DNA of 37,134 bases from Mycobacterium sp. (GCA_020439025.1 JAGQTO010000231.1:1-37134), one strand, 5' to 3'. Numbered from the stretch's first letter, positions 26,316 to 33,240 are shown. Notes: generated from the sequence alone by a model not told the origin. A program made the numbers and translations.

Positions 26316-27329
26316 CTAACTCCCTTCCGGAGTGCTGCTGGAATACATCGGTGGTGTGGTTGTAGTGGTGGATGGGGTGGTGGTCCGGGGCGTCGTTGAC
26401 CCCGAGTCATTGGGCGCGACAATGCTGGGCGCATCGTTGATCCGATCGACCTGCCAATGGCCGCCGGCCACGGACATGACGAGCGGGAAATCCATTGGCA
26501 TGAGCACGCCGCTCGCGGTCTGCATCACCGCGCGGACAGTGACCTCGATGCCGTCAGCTTTCGGTGGCACGTCCTGGGCGTTGGCGAGGTCGGAATTGGT
26601 TTGCACACGTTCAATAGCCATGGTCGTGAAACGTGGGGGCTGTGCGGCGGTCAAACCAGAGCCTGCGGCCACGTATGGAGCGAGGTCTCCCTGGCCCGTC
26701 AACATGGCACTGAGAAACCCGTAAACCGTCTTGAAAACCGGGCGATCTTCGGCGACCAATGTTGTCGTGGCGAGTTCGACGGCGACGCCCGACGGCCTGT
26801 CCGGTCGGGCGTGCGGCAGGGTGAACGCTTTGAACCTGTTCTTGGTGTCAGCAGAGATGTCGACCTGTAGCCGAATGAAGACCATCGACGCGGAGTTGGC
26901 CGCTTTCGGAATCTCGGCATCTACGACCACGGAGTAGGTCTGAAAACCGTCGAGAAAGACACCGGGAAGCGCAGAGGATGCGCGCAGTGCTCGACCGCCT
27001 GCGGGGAGTGCGGATGCGGGCACATCGCCGTCGTAGAACTGCTTGATGGCCGTGCTGTTGGACGGGTCTTTGAGGTAGGTGTCGACGAAGTGTGTGGCGT
27101 AGGCCTCGACCGCCGACATCTGATCGCGTTGGGCGATCTCATCGACCGGCTGGGGCCGGTTGATCACCAGCAGGACGACCGCTGCGATGAGTGGGATGTA
27201 GCTCGCCATGATGAACACCAGAAAGGTGCCTGTTGCGCGGGTGCGGATCTCGTCGGCGCGGATCGTGTCGCCGCCGCTGATGCGAAGGAACACCCCGTCC
27301 AGGAATCTCTGCAGGGGGCGACTCAGCAT
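26316..27329 (-). CDS. tcpC: TcpC-like conjugal transfer protein (VirB8-like)
   Basis: Bitopic scaffold protein of Gram-positive-type T4SS. The selected ATG (27327-27329) gives 337 residues and overlaps the stop of the upstream 69-aa gene by seven bases. A start 107 codons upstream would read through that gene and the palindromic control region in another frame. A membrane helix lies at about 35-57, followed by an extracytoplasmic region with two NTF2-like segments (about 65-180 and 190-300), as in TcpC of pCW3. A Thr/Pro-rich tail (TTTPSTTTTTPP) ends the protein. It shares fold features with the His-rich protein at 17784-18479, giving two VirB8-like proteins in one operon. Confidence 0.85.
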   Translation of the reverse strand: MLSRPLQRFLDGVFLRISGGDTIRADEIRTRATGTFLVFIMASYIPLIAAVVLLVINRPQPVDEIAQRDQMSAVEAYATHFVDTYLKDPSNSTAIKQFYDGDVPASALPAGGRALRASSALPGVFLDGFQTYSVVVDAEIPKAANSASMVFIRLQVDISADTKNRFKAFTLPHARPDRPSGVAVELATTTLVAEDRPVFKTVYGFLSAMLTGQGDLAPYVAAGSGLTAAQPPRFTTMAIERVQTNSDLANAQDVPPKADGIEVTVRAVMQTASGVLMPMDFPLVMSVAGGHWQVDRINDAPSIVAPNDSGSTTPRTTTPSTTTTTPPMYSSSTPEGS

Positions 27330-27532
27330 GAGATGCCCAAGGTCTGGGACTGCAGTTTTTCGAGCAGTTGCGCCGCGGATTCCCGGCGCTCGACGATGTG
27401 GGTCACCAACGCGATCGACTTCTGCTCGTTGAGCGGGTCGGCGGCAAGCTGGCTCATCAGGTCGCGCAGGTGATCGGAGTACGCGCGGACGCCGCCGGCG
27501 TTGCGGCGGATCGGCTGGGCCATGGGCTCCAC
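27323..27532 (-). CDS. Small helical protein, first gene of the T4SS operon
   Basis: A 69-aa protein of unknown function. GTG at 27530-27532 follows GAGAGG at seven bases and is preferred; an ATG three codons later (27523) is an alternative with a closer GGAG. The product is a basic stretch (QPIRRNAGG) followed by two amphipathic helices (about 15-35 and 38-62) and ends in Cys. There is no membrane segment. It is the first ORF after the palindromic control region and overlaps the tcpC start by seven bases. It may be an accessory T4SS factor or a small regulator. Confidence 0.65.
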   Translation of the reverse strand: MEPMAQPIRRNAGGVRAYSDHLRDLMSQLAADPLNEQKSIALVTHIVERRESAAQLLEKLQSQTLGISC

Positions 27533-27603
27533 GGGCAGGCCTCTCGGGGGTCGGTGGTGTTGAGCAGCCCCTTATGACCCCTGCGACCCCGAAATCCCGA
27601 CAA

Positions 27604-27653
27604 CCGCATATGTAACGAATTGATAACGCATACGCGCGTATGCGCCGCATATG
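27604..27653. promoter_or_regulatory. Palindromic operator-like cluster before the T4SS operon
   Basis: CCGCATATG occurs at 27604-27612 and again at 27645-27653, flanking the perfect 18-bp palindrome CGCATACGCGCGTATGCG at 27627-27644. A third copy lies at 27767-27778 inside the palindrome CCGCATATGCGG. The spacing of 41 bases between the first two copies is close to four helical turns, as for a cooperatively binding dimer. The regulator could be the HTH protein at 28097 or the BTAD-like protein; neither link is shown. Confidence 0.6.
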
Positions 27654-27672
27654 TTCGCTAGATGCTTGACAA

Positions 27673-27728
27673 GGGGATTACGCTCGGGATCTCGGAGCTT
27701 GCGTAGAGGAATCCCGAGCGACACCCCT
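27673..27728. repeat. Long interrupted inverted repeat in the control region
   Basis: CGCTCGGGAT (27682-27691) and ATCCCGAGCG (27711-27720) are perfect 10-bp inverted copies with a 19-base loop. Outside them AGGGG (27673-27677) can pair with CCCCT (27724-27728), extending the stem with a small bulge. Such structures occur at oriT, at replication origins and in regulatory RNA. No T-run follows, so a simple terminator is unlikely. Confidence 0.6.
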
Positions 27729-27766
27729 AGTGCAATTAGCTCGACAACTATTCGCCAACCGCATCA

Positions 27767-27778
27767 CCGCATATGCGG
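27767..27778. promoter_or_regulatory. CCGCATATGCGG palindrome
   Basis: A perfect 12-bp palindrome containing the third CCGCATATG copy of the control region. It lies on the plus-operon side of the long inverted repeat, about 320 bases before the start of the HTH gene. Confidence 0.5.
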
Positions 27779-28096
27779 CGCACACGACCTGGGCGAATAC
27801 CTCCCGCACCCGCACGTACTGCACCAGCGCGTCCTCACGTGCGATTCCGCCGGCCCCGCACCGCACCTTCTGAGCATCCCCAGCAATGCACGGCGATGTC
27901 CGGCTGGCTGCGCACACCACTTCCCTGACAACCCGGTTGTCAACCCTGAAACGCCACGTCGGCAGCTTCCACAGTGACTCAGATCACAGTTTTTCCGGCC
28001 CGCTGACAACGCCCCGGCCAACCGCTCTGCAAACCCCCGCAACAACCCCCGCGGATTCCATGAACGCGTCACCAACCCGCGACGCCAAGGAATTCG

Positions 28097-28813
28097 ATGA
28101 ACACCTGGGACCACCTCGCCGAGCAGGCCCACCGCCTCCTCACCCGGCCGAGCCGCGGCGACCTCACCCCCTCCGTGACCCTCGTCCAATCACTGCACAA
28201 GCAGCCGCCGTCCTCGCCGGCCGCGATCTGCGCGCACCTGGAGACCGTCTCCGCCGCACTGCCCCAAATCGCGCGCTATGCCCGCAGCGGTGACCGCCAC
28301 GCCCTCCTGATGGCCGCAGTCCTCATGCGCCACCCGCTGCGACGCATCGCCGACATGGCCGACCCCGACGGGTACCGCTCCAGTGACCGCGACGCCCGCG
28401 ACAACGACACCTTGCGCATCTTCTTCGAGATCATCCGCACCGCGGGGGACCCCCAGCTGCTCAACTCGCGCTACCTCTACGGCCAAACCCTCAAGCGTGT
28501 CCTCAAGGCCCGGCCCGCCGCCGAATCCCCGGCGGTCGCCGTGCGCGTCGACCCCCACTCGGTCGTCCTCGACAAGGCCGATCTGGGCACCGACTACGAC
28601 CACACCTCCACCCTGCTGCAGCAGGCCCGCGACCGCCGCATCATCACCGCCCTGGAGCACGACACCCTGCGCGCTCTCTACCTCACCTCCGACGTCTTCA
28701 GCCCCTCCACCGCAGCCCGCGTCCTGGGCGCCAACGTCAGCGCCGTCGAACGCCGCGCCCAGCGCGCGATCCGCAAGCTGTGCACCTTCTACGACGGTGC
28801 GGTCGCCGCATGA
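28097..28813 (+). CDS. Sigma-factor-like/HTH DNA-binding protein
   Basis: A 238-aa soluble protein whose ATG follows AAGGAATTCG. The last 65 residues look like sigma region 4 or a similar helix-turn-helix: a helix ITALEHDTLRALYLTSD, a turn, then PSTAARVLGANVSAVERRAQRAIRKL. The first 150 residues are helical and not recognised; no clear -10-binding region 2 is visible, so it may not be a true sigma factor. It is the first gene of the plus-strand operon next to the palindromic control region, and its stop overlaps the cutinase start by four bases (ATGA). Autoregulation and control of the divergent transfer operon are plausible but inferred. Confidence 0.65.
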   Translation: MNTWDHLAEQAHRLLTRPSRGDLTPSVTLVQSLHKQPPSSPAAICAHLETVSAALPQIARYARSGDRHALLMAAVLMRHPLRRIADMADPDGYRSSDRDARDNDTLRIFFEIIRTAGDPQLLNSRYLYGQTLKRVLKARPAAESPAVAVRVDPHSVVLDKADLGTDYDHTSTLLQQARDRRIITALEHDTLRALYLTSDVFSPSTAARVLGANVSAVERRAQRAIRKLCTFYDGAVAA

Positions 28814-30174
28814 TCTGCACCCGCCGCCTCACCGCACTGGCACTCGCACCCGCCGTCAGCGCCGCCCTGCTGCTGAACACCGCACCCACGGCGCTGGCCG
28901 CCAACTGCCCCGCCGTGGAGGCCATCGCCGTTCCCGGCACCACCCAGACCAACCCGAAGGCCGATCCGGACAAGCCCGTGGGCGTCCTCGGCAACATTCT
29001 GGAGCCGCTGCGTAAGAACGCACCCGTACGGATGGTCACGTACTACACGCCCTACCCCGCGACCATCGTCGGCGGCACCGACGGCGGCGGATACCGCGCC
29101 TCCAAGAACGCCGGCATCGACGCCACCAACGCCCGTCTGAAAGCTGTCGCCAGCGCCTGCCCGAACACCGTGTTCATCCTCACCGGCTACAGCCAGGGCG
29201 CTGACGTCGCCGGTGACGTCGCCGCCGCCATCGGACACAACCGCGGTGTCATCCCCGCCAACAAGCTGCTCGGCGTGGCCCTGGTCGCCGACCCCTCCCA
29301 GGCCCCCGTCGGACAACCCACCATCGGCCTGCGCGACCCCGGCATGGGCTTCGCCGGCGTCCGCTCGGGAGGGTTCGGGTCACTGCTGCAGCGCAACGGA
29401 CTGCTCTCCGTCTGCGCCCCCCAGGACTACTACTGCAACCTGCCTCAGGGTGACCTCGTGATGCGCATGATCGGGCACCTCGGCTCCCAGCTCGACGCCG
29501 CCGACCCCTCCGGGTCGGCCCAGAAGCTCGCCACCATCTTCATGGGAGGCCTCATCGCCCCCGCCGCCGCCGCCATCAACCAGATCCTGCAGCTGGTCAA
29601 CGATCCCAACCTGATCCCCAACCTGATCAGCCGCGGCGTCGCCTTCGCCAAGGCCCTCGCCCAGCAGCTGTTCTACCTGGCCGGCCCCCAGGTCGCCGGC
29701 GCTGCCACCAACCTCGTCAACGCCGTCACCAACGTCATCAACTTGGTGACCTCCCGTGCGTGGGCGGCCATCCCTGCCGCCATCACCACCATCGCCACCA
29801 CCGCCAGTAGCGTCGGCGCCGCACTCGCCCAGATGAAGGACCGCACCACCACCATCAACGTCAGCGGCTTCGGCCCCGTCGGAGCGGGCATCTCCCAAGG
29901 GGGCGGCGTAAACATCGGCGATCTCGCCACCGCCGTGCTCAACGCCATCAGCGTCGCCACCGGCGGCGTCGGAAGCCAGTCCACCGGAATGTTCGGACCC
30001 ACCTTCTCCCAGTTCTCCGCTGCCAACGTCGCCCAGGCCGTCAAGCACTACGCCGAATTCATCAAGGGTGGATTTCACGAGAACTACGCCACCACGCCAC
30101 TGGACAAGGCCGGCCACACAGGCACTCAGATCGTGCAGCGCTACTTCGTCAACCAGATCAACAAGCTCGTCTGA
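28810..30174 (+). CDS. Secreted cutinase-family serine hydrolase with long insertion
   Basis: A 454-aa exported protein of the cutinase/CULP esterase family. A signal peptide covers about residues 1-31 with an ALA-AN cleavage site. The nucleophile motif is GYSQG (Ser128). The second conserved segment is VCAPQDYYC, with candidate acid Asp206 between cysteines 202 and 209. Typical family members are 200-250 residues; here about 180 hydrophobic, Ala-rich residues follow. A terminal HYAEF ... FHENY stretch with candidate catalytic His then closes the domain. The start overlaps the HTH gene by four bases. Cutinase-like enzymes act on lipid esters, so a role on the envelope of donor or recipient is conceivable. 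Substrate is unknown. Confidence 0.85.
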   Translation: MICTRRLTALALAPAVSAALLLNTAPTALAANCPAVEAIAVPGTTQTNPKADPDKPVGVLGNILEPLRKNAPVRMVTYYTPYPATIVGGTDGGGYRASKNAGIDATNARLKAVASACPNTVFILTGYSQGADVAGDVAAAIGHNRGVIPANKLLGVALVADPSQAPVGQPTIGLRDPGMGFAGVRSGGFGSLLQRNGLLSVCAPQDYYCNLPQGDLVMRMIGHLGSQLDAADPSGSAQKLATIFMGGLIAPAAAAINQILQLVNDPNLIPNLISRGVAFAKALAQQLFYLAGPQVAGAATNLVNAVTNVINLVTSRAWAAIPAAITTIATTASSVGAALAQMKDRTTTINVSGFGPVGAGISQGGGVNIGDLATAVLNAISVATGGVGSQSTGMFGPTFSQFSAANVAQAVKHYAEFIKGGFHENYATTPLDKAGHTGTQIVQRYFVNQINKLV

Positions 30175-30187
30175 AAGGCACCGCCCC

Positions 30188-30223
30188 ATGACCATCGACA
30201 CCGCACCCCGCGAGCGCTGCTAA
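30188..30223 (+). CDS. 11-aa leader ORF coupled to the 106-aa gene
   Basis: ATG at 30188 follows GAAAGG at about nine bases and opens an 11-codon ORF (MTIDTAPRERC) that stops in TAATG, where the ATG opens the next gene. The arrangement mirrors the 17-aa leader at 18476-18529. It may only couple translation after the cutinase gene. Confidence 0.4.
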   Translation: MTIDTAPRERC

Positions 30224-30543
30224 TGCAGAAGGGACTCCTGTACATGGACTACGGCTTATGGCTGCTCGCCGACGACACCGGCCGCATCACCCTCACCGGA
30301 TGGTCGGAGACCGGCGGCGGCGACGCTGTATCCAGCGCCCCTGCCCGCACCGACCATTGGCCGGTCTACGACTTGTGCGACGGCCGCGAACAGCTGCCCG
30401 ACCGCCTGCGCGAGCTGGGTCTCGATCTGGCTCCTGGAGCCGACCTCAACGACCTCGACCGGAACTGGGACGTGTACGTCCGTCACCCTGACATCGCCTC
30501 CCTGCGGAGCGCTCTCGACGGCCGGAAAGCCACCGCGAAATGA
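30223..30543 (+). CDS. Hypothetical 106-aa protein after the cutinase
   Basis: A soluble, acidic protein I do not recognise. It has an N-terminal part with aromatic residues (MDYGLWLLADDTGRITLTGW), a central VYDLCDGREQLPDRLRELGLDL helix region, here read in two parts: VYDLCDGREQ and LPDRLRELGLDL, and a basic end. The first ATG (30223) overlaps the stop of an 11-aa leader; a second ATG at 30244 (MDYGLW) follows AGAAGGGA and could be the true start, giving 99 residues. It is the last gene of the plus operon and precedes a long inverted repeat. A cytosolic partner for the operon is all that can be proposed. Confidence 0.6.
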   Translation: MQKGLLYMDYGLWLLADDTGRITLTGWSETGGGDAVSSAPARTDHWPVYDLCDGREQLPDRLRELGLDLAPGADLNDLDRNWDVYVRHPDIASLRSALDGRKATAK

Positions 30544-30552
30544 TCGTCCCTA

Positions 30553-30610
30553 TCAGCTGCGCCACACTGCGCCAGAGCGTGCTCACCACACTTTCAGTGG
30601 CCGCAGCTGA
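30553..30610 (+). terminator. Long imperfect hairpin after the plus operon
   Basis: TCAGCTGCG (30553-30561) and CGCAGCTGA (30602-30610) are perfect inverted copies. Inside them CCACACTG can pair with CAGTGGC with small mismatches, giving a stem of about 15 pairs. It begins ten bases after the stop at 30543, so it probably ends or stabilises the plus-strand mRNA. No U-run follows, as is common in mycobacterial terminators. Confidence 0.5.
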
Positions 30611-31156
30611 GCTGACTCACTGACACTTTCGCAGGGCTCATCGGGCCCGCCCACAGCGTTCGGCGTTCGACCATTGCGTCGCATGCGCCGACATTGCATA
30701 GGCGTCAGGTCGAGACGGGTGTCTGGGCTCGGTCACTGGCTCCTCGGCGCGCTGTCGCGGAACCCGCGTACGAGCCGCGCCACTGTGCACCACAACCGAG
30801 TTCCGGGGCCGGTTGCACACGAGTTGACGGCTCGGGTCGACCCCGCCGGATGCCGCGTGGAAGCCCGTCTGCCGTCGGTGCGCAGGCGGTGCGCCACCGC
30901 TCGCCAGCGCGCGCCAACGACCCGCGCCAAGGCCAAAGGAAACCCGGCCGCTGGGGAGGGTCGCTGCCACCTCGGGCCGACACGTGCGTCACTGTGGCCC
31001 GGCCGGACCGAGGCTGATCCCGGTGTCGTACCGCAGGCATTCGGCCGGTCCTCGGACAGCTCGTTCAGCCTCGACCCCAGCGATGAATGCGGCATCGCAG
31101 CTCGCTGCCCCCACGACTCGGCGCATCCACTACCCCCGGCCACCTCACATCGACAT
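30611..31156. other. Gene-poor stretch before vapBC
   Basis: Several overlapping ORFs exist on both strands here, but none has a plausible ribosome binding site together with protein-like composition; all are Arg/Pro/Ser-rich frames expected from high GC. No tRNA, IS end or clear repeat was found. It may be remnant DNA or hold regulatory sites of vapBC. Confidence 0.5.
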
Positions 31157-31195
31157 GTGTACACGGTGTGCTACTGCGAGCTACGCTGTGTACAT
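31157..31195 (+). promoter_or_regulatory. Putative leaderless promoter and operator of vapBC
   Basis: GTGTACAC (31157-31164) is a perfect palindrome, and a 7-of-8 copy, GTGTACAT, lies at 31188-31195 overlapping the vapB ATG. The copies are 31 bases apart, about three helical turns. TACGCT at 31182-31187 fits the mycobacterial TANNNT -10 box and lies six bases before the ATG, so transcription would start on the start codon (leaderless). VapBC complexes repress their own promoter by binding such repeats. Confidence 0.55.
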
Positions 31196-31454
31196 GAAGA
31201 GCTACGGTGTCCGTGAACTGCGCCAGAATGCAGCCATGGTTCTACGCGAGGTGGCCGCCGGAGAAACCGTCGAAATCACCAACAACGGGCACCCCGTCGC
31301 GCAGATGATCCCCGCCGCTTACGACCCCTGGACCGCACTCATCGCCAGCAAGGAAGTCACTGCCGCCCGCCACAGTGTCACCGACATCCTCAAACGCCCG
31401 CCCCGCTCGTACCGCCAGAACGCCAGTACCGCCGCCCCACGGGACGACCGGTGA
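31194..31454 (+). CDS. vapB: VapB-like antitoxin (Phd/YefM family)
   Basis: An 86-aa antitoxin. The N-terminal part, SYGVRELRQNAAMVLREV followed by AAGETVEITNNGHPVAQMIP, is the classic Phd/YefM DNA-binding fold. The basic, extended C-terminus (about residues 45-86) would wrap the toxin. ATG 31194 is chosen because a TACGCT -10-like box lies six bases before it, giving a leaderless mRNA; an in-frame ATG at 31155 adds 13 residues but lies in the putative operator. The stop overlaps the GTG start of vapC (GTGA). It neutralises VapC and should autorepress the operon. Confidence 0.88.
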   Translation: MKSYGVRELRQNAAMVLREVAAGETVEITNNGHPVAQMIPAAYDPWTALIASKEVTAARHSVTDILKRPPRSYRQNASTAAPRDDR

Positions 31455-31855
31455 TCTACCTCGACCCCACCGCCCTCATGAAACTCATTGACGAAGCGCC
31501 CGAATCCGCCGCCCTGACCGCATACCTCAGCGCACACACCGACACCCGGTGGATCACCTGCGCGCTGTCACGAGTCGAGCTGCTCCGCGCAGTGGCCGCC
31601 CTACCGAAAGAAGCCACCGGTCACGCCCACCACGTCCTGGCCGGGCTCGACACCGTGGCCGTCACCGAGCGCCTCCTCGACGCCGCCGTGGCGCTCAACC
31701 CGAGCCCCGCACGCACCGTCGACGCACTGCACATCGCCGCGGCCCTGAGCGCCGGACCACGACTGCGCACCCTCGTCACCTACGACCCCGAACTTGCCGG
31801 CGCCGCCGCCGGCCACCACATCACCACCGTCAGCCCCGGAGGAGGATCACCGTGA
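31451..31855 (+). CDS. vapC: VapC toxin (PIN-domain ribonuclease)
   Basis: A 134-aa PIN-domain protein. The four acidic positions expected for a magnesium-dependent ribonuclease are present: Asp5 (MIYLDPTAL), Glu43 (SRVELLRA), Asp91 (TVDALHIAAAL) and Asp112 (VTYDPEL). VapC toxins cleave tRNA or rRNA and are held inactive by VapB. Starts at GTG in a four-base overlap with vapB and ends in a four-base overlap with the next gene, whose ribosome binding site lies in the vapC 3' end. On a plasmid the pair would favour retention. Confidence 0.9.
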   Translation: MIYLDPTALMKLIDEAPESAALTAYLSAHTDTRWITCALSRVELLRAVAALPKEATGHAHHVLAGLDTVAVTERLLDAAVALNPSPARTVDALHIAAALSAGPRLRTLVTYDPELAGAAAGHHITTVSPGGGSP

Positions 31856-32232
31856 TACGCACCCTGATCATCGCGGCGCTCATGACCGGCGCCGCGACGC
31901 ACTTCCTGCACACCGACCCCTACGAGGCCTTCGGATACAGCCTCGTCCTCAGCGTCACGCTGTGGTTCTTCTGGCCCCTGCTGCGCCGCCTCGTGCGCCT
32001 GGCGCTCCGCCGTCGCCGCCGCCATAAGGCCCCAGCACGGACACCCAAGACGGCTTCGCCGCAGCTGACTCAGGTGAACCACTATCACTTCTACGGCCAC
32101 GTACCCGCTGCAGCACAGCCGATGCCGCGACCCGACTACAGCCGCCCGGCCCTGCCGGTGCGCACCGAGGGCCAGAAGGCCCACGACGCGATCTACGACA
32201 TCATCGACATGGACGACGACACGACACGATGA
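31852..32232 (+). CDS. Small membrane protein coupled to vapC
   Basis: A 126-aa protein starting at GTG 31852, preceded by GGAGGAGGATCACC, a very strong ribosome binding site inside vapC. A hydrophobic N-terminus (IRTLIIAALMTGAATHF) and a second helix (YSLVLSVTLWFFWPLL) are followed by a very basic stretch (RRLVRLALRRRRRHK). A hydrophilic tail with NHYHFYGHV and an acidic end (DIIDMDDDTTR) follows. I do not recognise the family. The stop overlaps the start of the discoidin-like gene by four bases, so the two probably work together at the membrane. Confidence 0.7.
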   Translation: MIRTLIIAALMTGAATHFLHTDPYEAFGYSLVLSVTLWFFWPLLRRLVRLALRRRRRHKAPARTPKTASPQLTQVNHYHFYGHVPAAAQPMPRPDYSRPALPVRTEGQKAHDAIYDIIDMDDDTTR

Positions 32233-33167
32233 GCATGGGCACAGACAACGACGACAACGATCTGCCGATCGACCGCAGCTGGGACAACCGGCGCCTGATC
32301 CTGGCGTCGCTGGCCCCACGCTCAGCCACGCGCCCGGCCCGCCGCAGCACACCCGCTGACGGCGACAGCACCCCTCAGGCCGACTCGGACGGAACCCGCA
32401 AACCCGGTTTTCTCAGCCGCGGTATGCGGGCCTCCGGCCGTGCCGTGACCGCCGGCGGACGTGCCTTCAACAACCGGGTACCGCGGGAGAACCGCGCCCG
32501 CGTAGCCATCATGACCGTCGCCGCGGTCGCGATCCTGTTAGTCGCCCTGGCCGGCGTCAACTACCTCACCACCGACGTCAATCCACCCGCACCGGCGACG
32601 CCGGCCACCGCGGCTCCACCACCACCTCCCAGCCAGGCACCGCTCAACCGCGACACGATCCTGTCCGGGGCCACCGCCTCCGACGTCTGCCCCCGCGACC
32701 CCAACTACTCGGACGCCAACCGCGCGTTCGACAGCGACTTCAACACCGCGTGGGTGTGCACCCGCGCCAAGAACCAGGACGGGCAGCAGATCCAGATCGA
32801 CTTCGGCCGGCAAGTCACGCTGACCCAGATCCGCATCATCGGCGGCTTCGACGCCACCGCACCCGACGGCACCGACCAGTGGTCCAAGCACCGCATCGTC
32901 ACCAAACTCGAGGTGTACTTCCCGAAAGACCTCAGGCGGGACCCGGTGACAATCGACACCGCCGGCGCCCGCGACTGGCGATTCATCGCCCTGAACCCGC
33001 CGGCCACCGTCAGCAAATTGCTTATCCGCGTCGCTGAAACGTCTCCACCGCCCCAACCAGCAACGCCGACAAGCGAAAACACCTCACCCAACCCAGACGA
33101 AGTGACCTCAGTAGCAATGTCGGAGATCCAGTTCATCGGTATCGACGGACAGCCACCCCCGCCCTGA
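32229..33167 (+). CDS. Membrane-anchored discoidin/F5-8-type-C-like surface protein
   Basis: A 312-aa bitopic protein. A cytosolic, basic N-terminus of about 90 residues precedes a membrane helix (about 92-112, VAIMTVAAVAILLVALAGV). A Pro/Ala-rich spacer and an extracytoplasmic beta-sandwich follow (about 140-305). The latter has the discoidin-like signs: ILSGATASDVCPRDPNYSD..., with FDSDFNTAWVC, then IQIDFGRQVTLTQIRIIGG. This fold (galactose-binding-like; NADase-type glycan-binding in actinobacteria) usually binds sugars or lipids. Two Cys in the fold may form a disulfide. It is the last gene of the vapBC-linked overlapping string. A role in wall binding or mating-pair contact is speculative. 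Confidence 0.75.
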   Translation: MSMGTDNDDNDLPIDRSWDNRRLILASLAPRSATRPARRSTPADGDSTPQADSDGTRKPGFLSRGMRASGRAVTAGGRAFNNRVPRENRARVAIMTVAAVAILLVALAGVNYLTTDVNPPAPATPATAAPPPPPSQAPLNRDTILSGATASDVCPRDPNYSDANRAFDSDFNTAWVCTRAKNQDGQQIQIDFGRQVTLTQIRIIGGFDATAPDGTDQWSKHRIVTKLEVYFPKDLRRDPVTIDTAGARDWRFIALNPPATVSKLLIRVAETSPPPQPATPTSENTSPNPDEVTSVAMSEIQFIGIDGQPPPP

Positions 33168-33240
33168 CGGTTCGCCCACGACAGTGATGCACCGTGCATC
33201 ACCGACCGGTCACGCACGGAGCACAACCGGGTCTCGCGCG

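Larger units (their letters stand above)
27533..28096. other. Divergent control region between the two operons
   Basis: This 564-base spacer separates the minus-strand T4SS operon from the plus-strand operon starting at 28097. It has no believable gene but is rich in symmetric sequence: an 18-bp perfect palindrome, three CCGCATATG motifs, and a long inverted repeat (all listed separately). A TTGACA hexamer at 27666-27671 could serve as a plus-strand -35 box; no good -10 box is seen 16-18 bases later. The stretch from about 27790 to 28096 shows no further structure that I can name. A divergent promoter is the natural reading; an oriT is possible. Confidence 0.7.

Noticed and set aside
27330..27650. 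107-codon extension of TcpC
   Set aside because: It crosses the upstream 69-aa gene and the palindromic region, and gives an Arg/Pro-rich stretch with no family match.
27651..27977. 108-aa plus-strand ORF in the divergent region
   Set aside because: It spans the long inverted repeat and palindromes, has no ribosome binding site, and is not protein-like.
29380..30201. 273-aa minus-strand ORF
   Set aside because: Antisense to the cutinase; the Gly/Asp/Val-rich composition is the mirror of the real codons.
30674..31216. 180-aa plus-strand ORF and its overlapping rivals on both strands
   Set aside because: None has a plausible ribosome binding site and all are Arg/Ser/Pro-rich; I treat the stretch as gene-poor.
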